From: Deltaproteobacteria bacterium
Lineage (GTDB): Bacteria > Myxococcota_A > Polyangia > Haliangiales > Haliangiaceae
DNA: 46,782 nt
Reading direction: 5' to 3'
NCBI GenBank assembly: GCA_013812655.1
Contig: JACCTC010000190.1
Span: forward strand, 1-46,782
Of this stretch, positions 17,021-25,001 are shown one piece after another; positions within the stretch are counted from its first letter, which is position 1; every line of letters begins with the position of its first letter. The notes beneath the pieces were generated by a model. It ran no database searches, had not been told where the DNA came from, and saw only the letters and a list, made by a program, of their open reading frames with translations. The translations under genes were made by a program, and so were the position numbers.

Positions 17021-19084
17021 TTACTTGCGGACGAGCACGCGGCCGGACTGCGGCGGCACGGTGACAGCGATCGTGCCGTCGCCCTTCACGGTGAAGGTCT
17101 TGTTCTCGCCGCCGGGTGCGATGTCGGTGAGCGTCGAGCCCGGCGGCAGCGTGGTCTTGAGGCATGCCCCGCCCTCGCCGGCCGGCGCGCAGGTCTCGCT
17201 CATCTGCGTGCTCGCGTTCAGCACGACCAGCGCGGTCTGCTCGGGTGCGATCCGCTCGAACGCGAAGATGCCGGCATCGCGCCGCGCACCCGGCACCGTC
17301 GTCGACCACACCGGCGACACCGTGCCGCGGCGGAGCGCCGGGTTGTCCTTGCGCATCGCGATCATGCCTTGCACGAGCTGGAAGTGCTCGTGGTCGGTCG
17401 CGAACGGCGCGTAGCCCATCGCCTCGTTGCCGCGGAACATGTCCTCGCGGTTCTTGGGATCGACGCCACCCGCGAACAGCTGCTCGGTGCCGTAGTAGAC
17501 GCACGGGATCCCGTCCCACGTCATCAGGTACATCAGCGCGGCGCGCAGCACCGCGGCGTCGGGCTTCTCGAAGAGGAAGCGCGGCAGATCGTGGTTGTCG
17601 AGGAAGTTGACCATCACCTGGTTCGGCGCGAGCCCGATGCCGCCGGCGTCCGAGGTCGCGTGCGGCGTGCCCTGGTACGTCGGTCCCGCGGGGAAGCCGT
17701 TCGCAGCACAGTACGTGTCGGTGGTCGGTGTCCGGCCCATCCGCGAGTTGTAGAGACACTCGAGGTTCTTCGTCGGCTGCCCCTGCGCGAACACCGCGTC
17801 GATGCCGCGATACTTCTGCGAGAAGTAGAACATCGAGTCGAAGCGGCCGAACTTGCCGGCGGCGTCGGTGCCGCCGAACGTGTAGCTGCCGATCAGCTCG
17901 TCGTTGCCGTCGAAGCCTTCACCGAAGATGAAGAAGTTCTGCTTGCCGAGCGCCTTCGCCTTCGCGCGCATCGCGTCGGTGAAGTCACCCCAGAAGCCGC
18001 GCACGTCGCGCGCGATCTCGGGGCGATCGATGTGCTTGACGGTGTCGATGCGGAAGCCATCGAAGTCGGCGACCTCGATCCAGTACTCGAACGACTTGAT
18101 CAGCGCGAGCTTGGCGTCGGGGTGATCGGTGTTGATGTCCTTGAGGCCACCCGGGAAGTCGCCCTTGGTCTCCTGCTCGCGAACGAACTCCTTCGAGTAA
18201 TCGCCCTCGCGCCACCACACGTAGACGCGGCCCTTGCGATTGTACCAGCTCGGATCGTCGAACCACGCCTTGTCGTCGGGCCACCTGAACCACGACGGCG
18301 GGCGTGGCGGCGGCGTGCGGTTCTGCTCGGGCCAGTCGGTGAACCGGACGTCGGCAGCACCCGAGAACCCGAGCGAGGTCCAGCCCTGGATGCCGCGCGG
18401 GTCGTAGTCGGGATCCCACTCGATGATCCGCTCGAGGTAGCCGCTGCCGTTCGCGCAGTAGACCATCTCGTCCGCGCTGCACGCGCTCGGGTTCTGCTGG
18501 CAGATCTGCAGGCAGGTATGCGAGAAGCCGCCGCCGAACACGGTGTCGTCGGGCTGACCGTTGCCATTGATGTCGTAATAGAACAGCTGCCCCATGTGGT
18601 TCGTGACCACGTCGAGGATCACGAGCATCCCCTTGGCGTGTGCCTTGTCGACCAGCTCGCGCAGCTTCGTGATGTCACCGAAGTGCGCGTTGGGTCGAAG
18701 GAAGTCCTGCGTCCAGTAGCCGTGATAGCTCGCGAACCCGGCGTCCTCCTCGGTGTTCTTGACGACCGGCGAGATCCACAGCGCGGTGACACCCAGTGTC
18801 TCGAGGTAGTCGAGCCGATCGATCACGCCCTGCCAGTCGCCGCCGTGATAGCGGCCGGGTACCGACGGGTGGACGTTGATGTCGTTGTTCGGATCGCCGT
18901 TCTCGAAGCGGTCGATCATGATCTGGTAGATGACCTGATCGCGCCAGTCGAGGTTGGCGTTGCTCTGGTGTGGCCTGTCCGCCGGGTGATCGAAGTCCGA
19001 CGCGCCACCGCAGGCGGCGCCCGCTGCGGACGTGGCAGCGAGGGCGAGGGCGAGGGTGGCGAGGCGCGTGGACATCCGGGTCAT
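17021..19084 (-). CDS. GH13 alpha-amylase, secreted lipoprotein (amylase 1)
   Basis: 687 aa. The signal peptide ends in a lipobox-like AGAAC (Cys25). All four GH13 regions are present: DVVTNH (I), GFRIDTVKH with the nucleophile Asp (II), GEGFDG with the acid Glu (III) and FLDNHD (IV). QIMIDRFENGDP with H-GGDWQG near the N-terminus is typical of extracellular amylase/cyclodextrinase-like GH13 enzymes. A beta-sheet C-domain ends the protein. Insertions with paired Cys (HTCLQICQQNPSAC) suit a secreted enzyme. It should cut alpha-1,4-glucans outside the cell and feed the porin at 25002. The start could be GTG 19093, ATG 19084 or ATG 19075. An operator-like repeat lies 71 bp upstream. Confidence 0.92.
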   Translation of the reverse strand: MTRMSTRLATLALALAATSAAGAACGGASDFDHPADRPHQSNANLDWRDQVIYQIMIDRFENGDPNNDINVHPSVPGRYHGGDWQGVIDRLDYLETLGVTALWISPVVKNTEEDAGFASYHGYWTQDFLRPNAHFGDITKLRELVDKAHAKGMLVILDVVTNHMGQLFYYDINGNGQPDDTVFGGGFSHTCLQICQQNPSACSADEMVYCANGSGYLERIIEWDPDYDPRGIQGWTSLGFSGAADVRFTDWPEQNRTPPPRPPSWFRWPDDKAWFDDPSWYNRKGRVYVWWREGDYSKEFVREQETKGDFPGGLKDINTDHPDAKLALIKSFEYWIEVADFDGFRIDTVKHIDRPEIARDVRGFWGDFTDAMRAKAKALGKQNFFIFGEGFDGNDELIGSYTFGGTDAAGKFGRFDSMFYFSQKYRGIDAVFAQGQPTKNLECLYNSRMGRTPTTDTYCAANGFPAGPTYQGTPHATSDAGGIGLAPNQVMVNFLDNHDLPRFLFEKPDAAVLRAALMYLMTWDGIPCVYYGTEQLFAGGVDPKNREDMFRGNEAMGYAPFATDHEHFQLVQGMIAMRKDNPALRRGTVSPVWSTTVPGARRDAGIFAFERIAPEQTALVVLNASTQMSETCAPAGEGGACLKTTLPPGSTLTDIAPGGENKTFTVKGDGTIAVTVPPQSGRVLVRK

Positions 19085-19126
19085 GAGGAGCACGATTCGT
19101 GCCCCACCAGCCCGTCGAGGATCAAC

Positions 19127-19132
19127 ATGTTA
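19127..19132 (-). promoter_or_regulatory. Candidate -10 (TAACAT) of amylase 1
   Basis: TAACAT on the minus strand lies 42 bp before the chosen start. No -35 matches, but the GTTGC-N5-GCAAC element would be centred near -42, a usual place for an activator replacing a -35. Confidence 0.35.
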
Positions 19133-19154
19133 TTGCGTGCGGGCCGGCGCCGGC

Positions 19155-19169
19155 GTTGCCGAACGCAAC
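19155..19169. promoter_or_regulatory. GTTGC-CGAAC-GCAAC operator, copy 1
   Basis: 15-bp inverted repeat between divergent amylase 1 and the transglutaminase-like gene, 71-85 bp upstream of the amylase start. The same element recurs at 26681 and 27028 upstream of the porin and amylase 2. Confidence 0.6.
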
Positions 19170-19194
19170 GGGGGCTTATCCTCGGCGATTCCCT

Positions 19195-19223
19195 TTGACC
19201 CGCGGGGAGGCGCGAGCTACCCC
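19195..19223 (+). promoter_or_regulatory. Promoter TTGACC-17-TACCCC, leaderless
   Basis: TTGACC at 19195-19200 and TACCCC at 19218-19223 are spaced 17 bp. The -10 ends 6 nt before the ATG of the transglutaminase-like gene. The -35 is good and the -10 weak. Confidence 0.45.
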
Positions 19224-19229
19224 CATGCG

Positions 19230-20738
19230 ATGGGGGCAAGGCCGGCGCAGCTCGCGTGGTTGGTCGTGCGCCACGTCCTGCGGGCAGTGTGGGTCGCGGC
19301 GATGGTGCTGACGCCGCTGTTCGGGTTCTGGCTCGCGTCGTCGCTGGCCGCGTACCAGAACGCGACGCAGTGGTTCGCGCTCCTCGTCGGGCTGCTGCTG
19401 TTCCCGATCCTGCCCGTCGGCTGGGAGCTGTTCCACGCGTGGCGGATGCGCCGGCAACCCGAGCGCAAGGCGATCCTGACCCGGCTCGATCGGCTCGTGC
19501 TGCGCACGCTGCTCGTCAACGGGCTGTTCCTCGCCGGGATGCTGTACTTCGCGCACGGCACCGCGTTCCGCGCGCTCGCGGTGCGCGGCGACTGGATGCT
19601 CGACGGTCACGACGGTCCGATCGCGCGCACGATGCGCGGCTGGTTGCTCGGCTTCGCGGACCGCCTCGATCGGCGAACCGCGGTTGACGACGATCGCTAC
19701 GGCGACAGCGATCAGGCGCCCGATCCGCGGGAGCTCGAGCCTGCCGAGGACGAGCCCGCACCCGGCGAGCCGACGCCGACGGGCGATCCAGCCGCCCCGC
19801 GCGATCCGTCGGCGTGGCCCCTGCCGGTCGCGCCCGATCCCGCCGTCGTCGACATGCCCGAGGAGGCGCAGACGAGCATCGAGACTGTCGGCGCGTATCT
19901 CGCAACGCGGTTCACCGACAAGAAGCAGCTCGTCAAGGCGATCCACGACTACGTCGTGACCCGCATGCAGTACGACGACGCCGCGCTCGCGAAGATCGAG
20001 GCGAAGGACTACGCGAACACGCCGTCACAGGAAGCCGAGGCGGTGTTCGCGCGGCGCGCGGCGGTGTGTGCCGGCTACGCGAAGCTGATGGTCGCGCTCG
20101 GCAAGGCCGCCGGCGTCGAGATCGCATACGTCACGGGCTGGATCCGCGACGCCCAACGCCGGCTCGCCGTCGACGACGCTGGCGTGCCCGATCTCGCCGG
20201 CGTGCGGCACGCGTGGAACGCGGTGAAGCTCGACGATCGCTGGTACCTGATCGACGCGACGTGGGACGACCCGACCGGCGGCAAGCCGACGACCACGTAT
20301 CTGTTCACGCCCCCCGGGCTCATGGCCTACGACCACCTGCCCGAGGACTCGGCGTGGCAGCTTGTCGCCGATCCGATCTCGCTCGGCGACTTCGTGCGGC
20401 AGCCGCTGCTGTCACCATCGATCGGCGAGTACGGGCTCAGCCTCGTCGAGCCGACGCGCTCGCAGATCAGCGTCGAGGGCGAGGCGACGATCGTGCTCGA
20501 CAACCCGCACGGCGCCGCGATCAGCGCGGTCGCGCGGCGCGATGGCGAGCAGGCCAGTGACGCGAGCACCAGGACCCGCTGCAAGGTGGTCACCGCCGCG
20601 AAGCGGACCCGGATCACGTGCGACCTCTCGGAGGGCGAGTTCGAGATCCAGATGTTCGCCGCGCACGAAGCCGCGACCCGGGCCGCTGGCGGCTACTCGC
20701 TGGCGTACGTGGGCTCGATCCTCGTCAATAGCCACTAA
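19230..20738 (+). CDS. Membrane-anchored transglutaminase-like protein
   Basis: 502 aa. Residues about 10-130 hold three hydrophobic helices. A Pro/Glu/Asp-rich linker follows, then a transglutaminase-like core at about 215-370. A cysteine-protease-type triad is visible: Cys280 (RRAAVCAGYAKL), His327 (VRHAWNAVKL) and Asp342 (YLIDATWDD). The C-terminal part is beta-rich. Such domains act as peptidases or amide-transferring enzymes; the substrate is unknown. A frame upstream reaches 19032 but only shadows amylase 1. ATG 19230 is chosen because a TTGACC-17-TACCCC promoter ends 6 nt before it. The kinase-like operon starts 71 bp downstream on the same strand. Confidence 0.82.
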   Translation: MGARPAQLAWLVVRHVLRAVWVAAMVLTPLFGFWLASSLAAYQNATQWFALLVGLLLFPILPVGWELFHAWRMRRQPERKAILTRLDRLVLRTLLVNGLFLAGMLYFAHGTAFRALAVRGDWMLDGHDGPIARTMRGWLLGFADRLDRRTAVDDDRYGDSDQAPDPRELEPAEDEPAPGEPTPTGDPAAPRDPSAWPLPVAPDPAVVDMPEEAQTSIETVGAYLATRFTDKKQLVKAIHDYVVTRMQYDDAALAKIEAKDYANTPSQEAEAVFARRAAVCAGYAKLMVALGKAAGVEIAYVTGWIRDAQRRLAVDDAGVPDLAGVRHAWNAVKLDDRWYLIDATWDDPTGGKPTTTYLFTPPGLMAYDHLPEDSAWQLVADPISLGDFVRQPLLSPSIGEYGLSLVEPTRSQISVEGEATIVLDNPHGAAISAVARRDGEQASDASTRTRCKVVTAAKRTRITCDLSEGEFEIQMFAAHEAATRAAGGYSLAYVGSILVNSH

Positions 20739-20797
20739 GGGATGCCCACCTCCACGCACATCGTCGGTGCGAGTCCCCATGACGTGCGGGCGTGCGC

Positions 20798-20803
20798 TAA
20801 GAT
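20798..20803 (+). promoter_or_regulatory. -10 hexamer TAAGAT, leaderless start
   Basis: TAAGAT is 6 nt before the GTG of the kinase-like gene. Its first three bases are also the in-frame TAA that closes the frame upstream. Confidence 0.5.
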
Positions 20804-20809
20804 GAGGAA

Positions 20810-23377
20810 GTGCCCACGTCGGCAACCGGCAAGAGCGAGCTCTCGGTGGATGTATCGCTGCAGCAGTTGATCGAGGCGAACCGTCGTCTCGACGAGCTCG
20901 GTACCGCACGCGTCATCGCGGACGCAGCCGAGGCCGTGCACAAGGCGCAGACGGGTGGCAAGCCGGTCGGCACGCTGTCGCCGCAGGCGATCGTGGTGCA
21001 GCCCACCGGCCAGACCAAGCTTGTGGTGCCGGCGCAACGATCGATCGCATACGCCGCACCCGAGTGTCTGCGCGGCGGATCCGGCGATCGGCGCTCCGAC
21101 GTGTTCTCGCTCGGCGTGCTGCTGTGGGAGGCGCTTGCCCATGCGCGCCTGTTCGACGGCTCGACCGACGATGCGATCAAGGCGGCCGTGCTCGCCGGCG
21201 AGATCCGCCCGCCGTCAGAGAGCAACGCAAACGTCCCGCCCGAGCTCGACGCGATCTGCAAGAAGGCGCTCGCGCCGGATCCCGTCGATCGTTACCAGAG
21301 CGCGAAGGTGATGGCCGCCGAGATCTCGGCCGTCCTCGACGACGCAAATTATCCCGAGGACACCGACGGGATCGCGCGCTACCTCGCGAAGGACTTCGCC
21401 CTCGTTCCCAAGCCTCCCGTGCTGCCGGCGCAGCCGGGGCCGCGCCCGGGCTCGCAGACCATGCAGGGCATGTCGCCGATCCGCGAGCTCGAAGCCGCGA
21501 TGCGTGTGAAGGCCGCGGCTGCCGCGCCTGTCGAGGCCAGTCACACGTTGACGGGCACGCCGTCCGATCTGGCACGCGCGAAGACCCCGACCGGCGATCC
21601 GGCACGCGCGAAGACCCCGACCGAGCCACCTGCGGAGTCGCCGCGTGCGAAGTCGCCAACCGAACCGCCGCGTGCGAAGTCGCCGACCGAGCCGCCGCGT
21701 GCGAAGTCGTCGACCGAGCCGCCGCGTGCGAAGTCGTCGACGACGCCCCCGAGCACGTTGCCCGCGTGGGCAACGTCGCGTCCAGGCTCGAGCACGCCTC
21801 CGCCGATCGCGGATCCCACACCTGCCTCCGACCCGGCTTCGACGCTGCCGGGCATGCCGCAGATGCTGACGAGCCCGTCGACCCCGGTGGCTGCCGAGTC
21901 ACCGCCGTCGAACAAGACCGCGATCATGGGCTCGATGTCGGACGCAGGGCTCGTGTTGCCTCCGGTCGTCGCGAGCACCCCGTCGAGCGGACCGATCGGC
22001 AGGAAGACCGAGGTCCATGGTTCGAGCTCGCTGGCCGACCGGCTCGCCGCACTCAGCACGCCGGTGCCCGGATCGATCGCCGGTTTGCCCGCGGTTCCGC
22101 CCGGTGCCGATGCAGCTTCCGCGAAGCCGACGATCGCGAATGCCGAGACCGTCGGCACGCCGATCTATTCGTCGTCCGAGGCGTCGCCCGGGTCGTCGCC
22201 TGGGTCATCGCCTGGGTCGTCGCCCGGCGCGTCCGGGGCGCCGTCCCACACGCCCTCGCCCGTGCCCGCGCCGGCCACCGCGCCAGCTGCCGAGACCATG
22301 GCAGCCTCCGGCAAGCGCGCGCCATCCGAGGCCGATACGAGCGCCGGCGTTGCCGCGACGATGACCAGTGGCGAGGCGCTCCCACATCCCGCCGCCGCCG
22401 TCGCGCTGCCGAACCGGCGCGCCACGACCCAACCCGGTGGCAAGGGCGACATGCTCGGCGGTTGGGGCTGGGGCACCGGCCCTCACGAGGCGATCGCGCC
22501 GCCAGACGCCGACGTCGACAGCCTCTATCACGATGACCTCCAGAGTCAGGCCACCCGCAAGCGCCTCGTGATGGCGATCGGCGGAGCCGCCGCCCTGGTC
22601 CTCCTGATCGTGATCGCCGCCTTCGCGTTCGGTGGTTCGAGCGAGAAGAAGGAGAAGGTCTCGGCGAAGCCGACCGACAACGCGAACGCGGTCGACTGGA
22701 GCGCGCCCACCGATCGCGCGCCCGCTGTTGCGCCCGAATCTCCGCCGCCGACGACCGAGCCCGCCGTGGTCGACCCGGCGACGACACCGCTGGCCGACGC
22801 CGCCGCGAGCGTCGAACCGCCGAAACCGGAGCCCGCCGCCGTCGAGCCGCCGAAACCTGAGGCTGCCGTCGTCGAGCCGCCCAGGCCCGAGCCCGCGAAG
22901 ATCGCGAAGCCGGAGCCCGTGAAGCCCGAGCCCGCGAAGATCGCAAAGCCGGAGCCCGTGAAGCCCGAGCCCAAGGTCACCAAGCCCGAGCCCAAGGTTG
23001 CCAAGGTCACACCGAAGCCCGAGCCCAAGCCGTCGTCGTGGGATCCGCTGAAGCCCAAGGTCGAAAAGAAGCGCACCGAGGCCAAGCCGATCGATCCGTA
23101 TGCCGAGCCCCAAAAGCCTGCGAAGGTCGATGCGGCCGCCGCCTACAAGACGGGGCTCCAGCAGTTCGCGCGTGGCGATAGCAGTGGGGCGCTGTCGACG
23201 TTCCGGTCCGTGCTCGCCGCGGACCCGTTCTTCGCGCCGGCCCATCGCGGCCTCGGCATGGTCTACGAGAAGATCGGCAAGAAGGGCCAGGCCCGTAATT
23301 CGTTCCGCCGTTACCTGCAGCTGTCACCGACAGCGGGCGATGCCGAGCAGATCCGCGAGCGCATGGAGCGTCTCTGA
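20810..23377 (+). CDS. Truncated Ser/Thr-kinase-like (pseudokinase) membrane protein with C-terminal TPR
   Basis: 855 aa. Residues 1-190 align only with the C-lobe of a Hanks-type kinase: SIAYAAPECLRGG (APE), SDVFSLGVLLWEAL (helix F) and DPVDRYQSAKVMAAEI. The ATP-binding N-lobe is absent. The HRD loop position reads VGTLSPQAIVV and DFG is missing, so catalysis is not expected. An in-frame TAA 10 nt upstream and the nearby end of the previous gene exclude a simple N-terminal frameshift. Residues 200-580 are a Pro/Ser/Thr-rich linker, a membrane helix lies near 586-606, and Lys/Pro/Glu repeats follow. About 776-855 form a TPR-like region (AAAYKTGLQQFARGD, AHRGLGMVYEKIGKKGQA). Possibly a scaffold joining cytoplasmic and periplasmic partners. 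First gene of a three-gene operon. Confidence 0.82.
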   Translation: MPTSATGKSELSVDVSLQQLIEANRRLDELGTARVIADAAEAVHKAQTGGKPVGTLSPQAIVVQPTGQTKLVVPAQRSIAYAAPECLRGGSGDRRSDVFSLGVLLWEALAHARLFDGSTDDAIKAAVLAGEIRPPSESNANVPPELDAICKKALAPDPVDRYQSAKVMAAEISAVLDDANYPEDTDGIARYLAKDFALVPKPPVLPAQPGPRPGSQTMQGMSPIRELEAAMRVKAAAAAPVEASHTLTGTPSDLARAKTPTGDPARAKTPTEPPAESPRAKSPTEPPRAKSPTEPPRAKSSTEPPRAKSSTTPPSTLPAWATSRPGSSTPPPIADPTPASDPASTLPGMPQMLTSPSTPVAAESPPSNKTAIMGSMSDAGLVLPPVVASTPSSGPIGRKTEVHGSSSLADRLAALSTPVPGSIAGLPAVPPGADAASAKPTIANAETVGTPIYSSSEASPGSSPGSSPGSSPGASGAPSHTPSPVPAPATAPAAETMAASGKRAPSEADTSAGVAATMTSGEALPHPAAAVALPNRRATTQPGGKGDMLGGWGWGTGPHEAIAPPDADVDSLYHDDLQSQATRKRLVMAIGGAAALVLLIVIAAFAFGGSSEKKEKVSAKPTDNANAVDWSAPTDRAPAVAPESPPPTTEPAVVDPATTPLADAAASVEPPKPEPAAVEPPKPEAAVVEPPRPEPAKIAKPEPVKPEPAKIAKPEPVKPEPKVTKPEPKVAKVTPKPEPKPSSWDPLKPKVEKKRTEAKPIDPYAEPQKPAKVDAAAAYKTGLQQFARGDSSGALSTFRSVLAADPFFAPAHRGLGMVYEKIGKKGQARNSFRRYLQLSPTAGDAEQIRERMERL
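21641..21748 (+). repeat. 27-bp tandem repeats encoding PPRAKSPTE
   Basis: Four 27-bp units start at 21641, 21668, 21695 and 21722 and code for a Pro/Arg/Lys/Ser repeat in the cytoplasmic linker. Less regular relatives lie just upstream. Confidence 0.85.
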
Positions 23378-23378
23378 G

Positions 23379-24335
23379 ATGATGCGACCGTTCGTCGCTG
23401 CGCTCGCTGCCCTGACGCTCGTCACGAGCCTCGGTGACGTGCGCGCCGACGGCGAGAAGGTGCTCGTGCTGCGCAGCGAGGGCCGGGTCGATGGCAAGGC
23501 GCGCGGCAAGATCGAGGCGGCCGTCCTCAAGCTCGCGAAGACATCGAGCGCGGCGACACGCGGCGACATCACGTACGCCGAGGCGGCCGCAGCGGTCGGC
23601 TGCAAGCCCGAGCAAGCGGCGTGCAAGGACGAGGTCCTCGGCATGCTGGCGGTCGACGAGATCGTCACGATCACGGCGGACCCGAAGCCCGGAGGCGTCG
23701 AGGTCCTGGTGCGTCGCATCGGCAAGGGCGGCGTGACCCGTACCGCGATGACGGTCGTCGCCGTCGACAAGCCTGATCAGCTCGATGCGATCGGCCCGCT
23801 GTTCGGCAAGGAGCCCACGCCCACCACGACGCCGGAGACACCGCCCGCGCCGGCGATCACGAAGGTCGAGCCACGCCCGGAGCCCGCGCCACCCGAGCCC
23901 GCGCCGACGTTGCCGCCGCCCGCTGCGGTACAGGAACCCACGCCGTCGGTCGTGATCACGCCACCGACGAGCGAGCCACGGGATGACAGCTCGCACCCGA
24001 ACAGCCGGCTCCACAAGTTGGGCATGATCGGCGGCGGCACGTTGTTCGTGGTCGGCCTCGTGTTCTGGGGCTCGGCAGCGAGCGTCGAGGGCGACATCGA
24101 CACGGCACCACGCGAGACCAAGGAGCAGCTGCTGCGGCTCCAGGAGCTCGAGCAGGAGGCCGATGATTACGCGGCCGTCGGCAACCTGCTCGTGCTGACC
24201 GGCGTCGTCGTCGGTGGCGTCAGCACGTACTTCTTTCTCAAGGGACGCAAGCGAAGTTCCTCGACCGCCCGGATCACGCCGACCGTGATGGGCGATGGTG
24301 CGGGTATCGCGGTCACGTTCGGAGGTTCGCCGTGA
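23379..24335 (+). CDS. Secreted/membrane protein with Pro-rich linker and two C-terminal helices
   Basis: 318 aa. A signal peptide ends near VRADG. A small alpha/beta domain (EKVLVLRSEGRVDGKARGKIE ... ACKDEVLGMLAVDEIV) spans about residues 25-135. A Pro/Glu/Thr-rich stretch follows, then two hydrophobic helices at about 220-238 and 268-288 joined by a charged helix. The N-terminal domain, which reads an integer-like sequence of helices then a sensing strand, recurs in myxobacterial proteins, but I cannot name it. The ATG lies one base after the stop of the kinase-like gene, and the next gene overlaps by 4 nt. The three products are probably made together and may form one envelope complex. Confidence 0.72.
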   Translation: MMRPFVAALAALTLVTSLGDVRADGEKVLVLRSEGRVDGKARGKIEAAVLKLAKTSSAATRGDITYAEAAAAVGCKPEQAACKDEVLGMLAVDEIVTITADPKPGGVEVLVRRIGKGGVTRTAMTVVAVDKPDQLDAIGPLFGKEPTPTTTPETPPAPAITKVEPRPEPAPPEPAPTLPPPAAVQEPTPSVVITPPTSEPRDDSSHPNSRLHKLGMIGGGTLFVVGLVFWGSAASVEGDIDTAPRETKEQLLRLQELEQEADDYAAVGNLLVLTGVVVGGVSTYFFLKGRKRSSSTARITPTVMGDGAGIAVTFGGSP

Positions 24336-24991
24336 AGGTCGTCATCATCTGGGTCGCGCTGATCGGGCTCGCGATCGCCACCGCCAGCAGCTGCTCGATC
24401 AAGCACCCGAGCGAGCAGTACGCGTGCGACACGCAGTCCGATTGCGATGCGCTCGGCGAGGGCCGCGTGTGTAGCGATGGACTCTGCGTGGTCCCCGGTG
24501 GCGGCAAGCTCGACGCCGGTGTGGTGATCGACGCCGCGAAGCGAGACGCCGCGTTGCCCGACGCGGCGGTGTGCCCGGCTGGTTGCACGTCGTGCGATCC
24601 CCAGCGGATGGAGTGCTTGATCGACTGCGCGATGACCCCGAACGGCTGCTCGGCTCAGGTCGTGTGTCCGATCGGCTGGGCCTGCACGATCAAGTGCAAC
24701 GTCGGTAACTCGTGCCGCAATGGCGTCAACTGCCTGATGGGGAAGGCCTGCAACGTCGAGTGCACGGGCAACAGCTCGTGCCGCAACGTCGCGTGCGGTC
24801 CTGGCCCTTGCAAGGTCGGATGCACCGGCGCCAACTCGTGCCGCGGCGTCTCGTGCGGTGCGTCGTGCGCGTGCGATGTCACCTGCCCGCAGGCCGCGCT
24901 CTGCGAGAACGTGATCTGCACGTCGCTGCAATGCGACACCTTCGACGGTGGCTGCACGTCCGCGCGACCGGGCTGTGAGACCTGTCCGTGA
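24332..24991 (+). CDS. Cys-rich repeat lipoprotein
   Basis: 219 aa. The GTG overlaps the TGA of the previous gene (GTGA). The signal peptide ends at TASSC, so it is a lipoprotein. An early ACDTQSDCDALGEGRVCSDGLC block resembles the short Cys-rich segment common on myxobacterial surface lipoproteins. Residues 110-190 contain three imperfect repeats of about 21 residues around C-x2-C-x-G-x-SCR-x-V-x-C, so most cysteines are paired. Likely disulfide-rich and surface exposed. Last gene of the operon with the kinase-like protein. It converges with the porin gene 10 bp on. Function unknown. Confidence 0.72.
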   Translation: MKVVIIWVALIGLAIATASSCSIKHPSEQYACDTQSDCDALGEGRVCSDGLCVVPGGGKLDAGVVIDAAKRDAALPDAAVCPAGCTSCDPQRMECLIDCAMTPNGCSAQVVCPIGWACTIKCNVGNSCRNGVNCLMGKACNVECTGNSSCRNVACGPGPCKVGCTGANSCRGVSCGASCACDVTCPQAALCENVICTSLQCDTFDGGCTSARPGCETCP

Positions 24992-25001
24992 TGGACGCCG
25001 C

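Noticed and set aside
16940..19198. 752-residue open frame on the plus strand
   Set aside because: It is the antisense shadow of amylase 1, with Arg/Val/Asp-rich meaningless sequence, typical of high GC DNA.
21064..22536. 490-residue frame inside the kinase-like gene
   Set aside because: Shifted reading of the kinase-like gene. The +2 frame with APE and TPR motifs is the real one.
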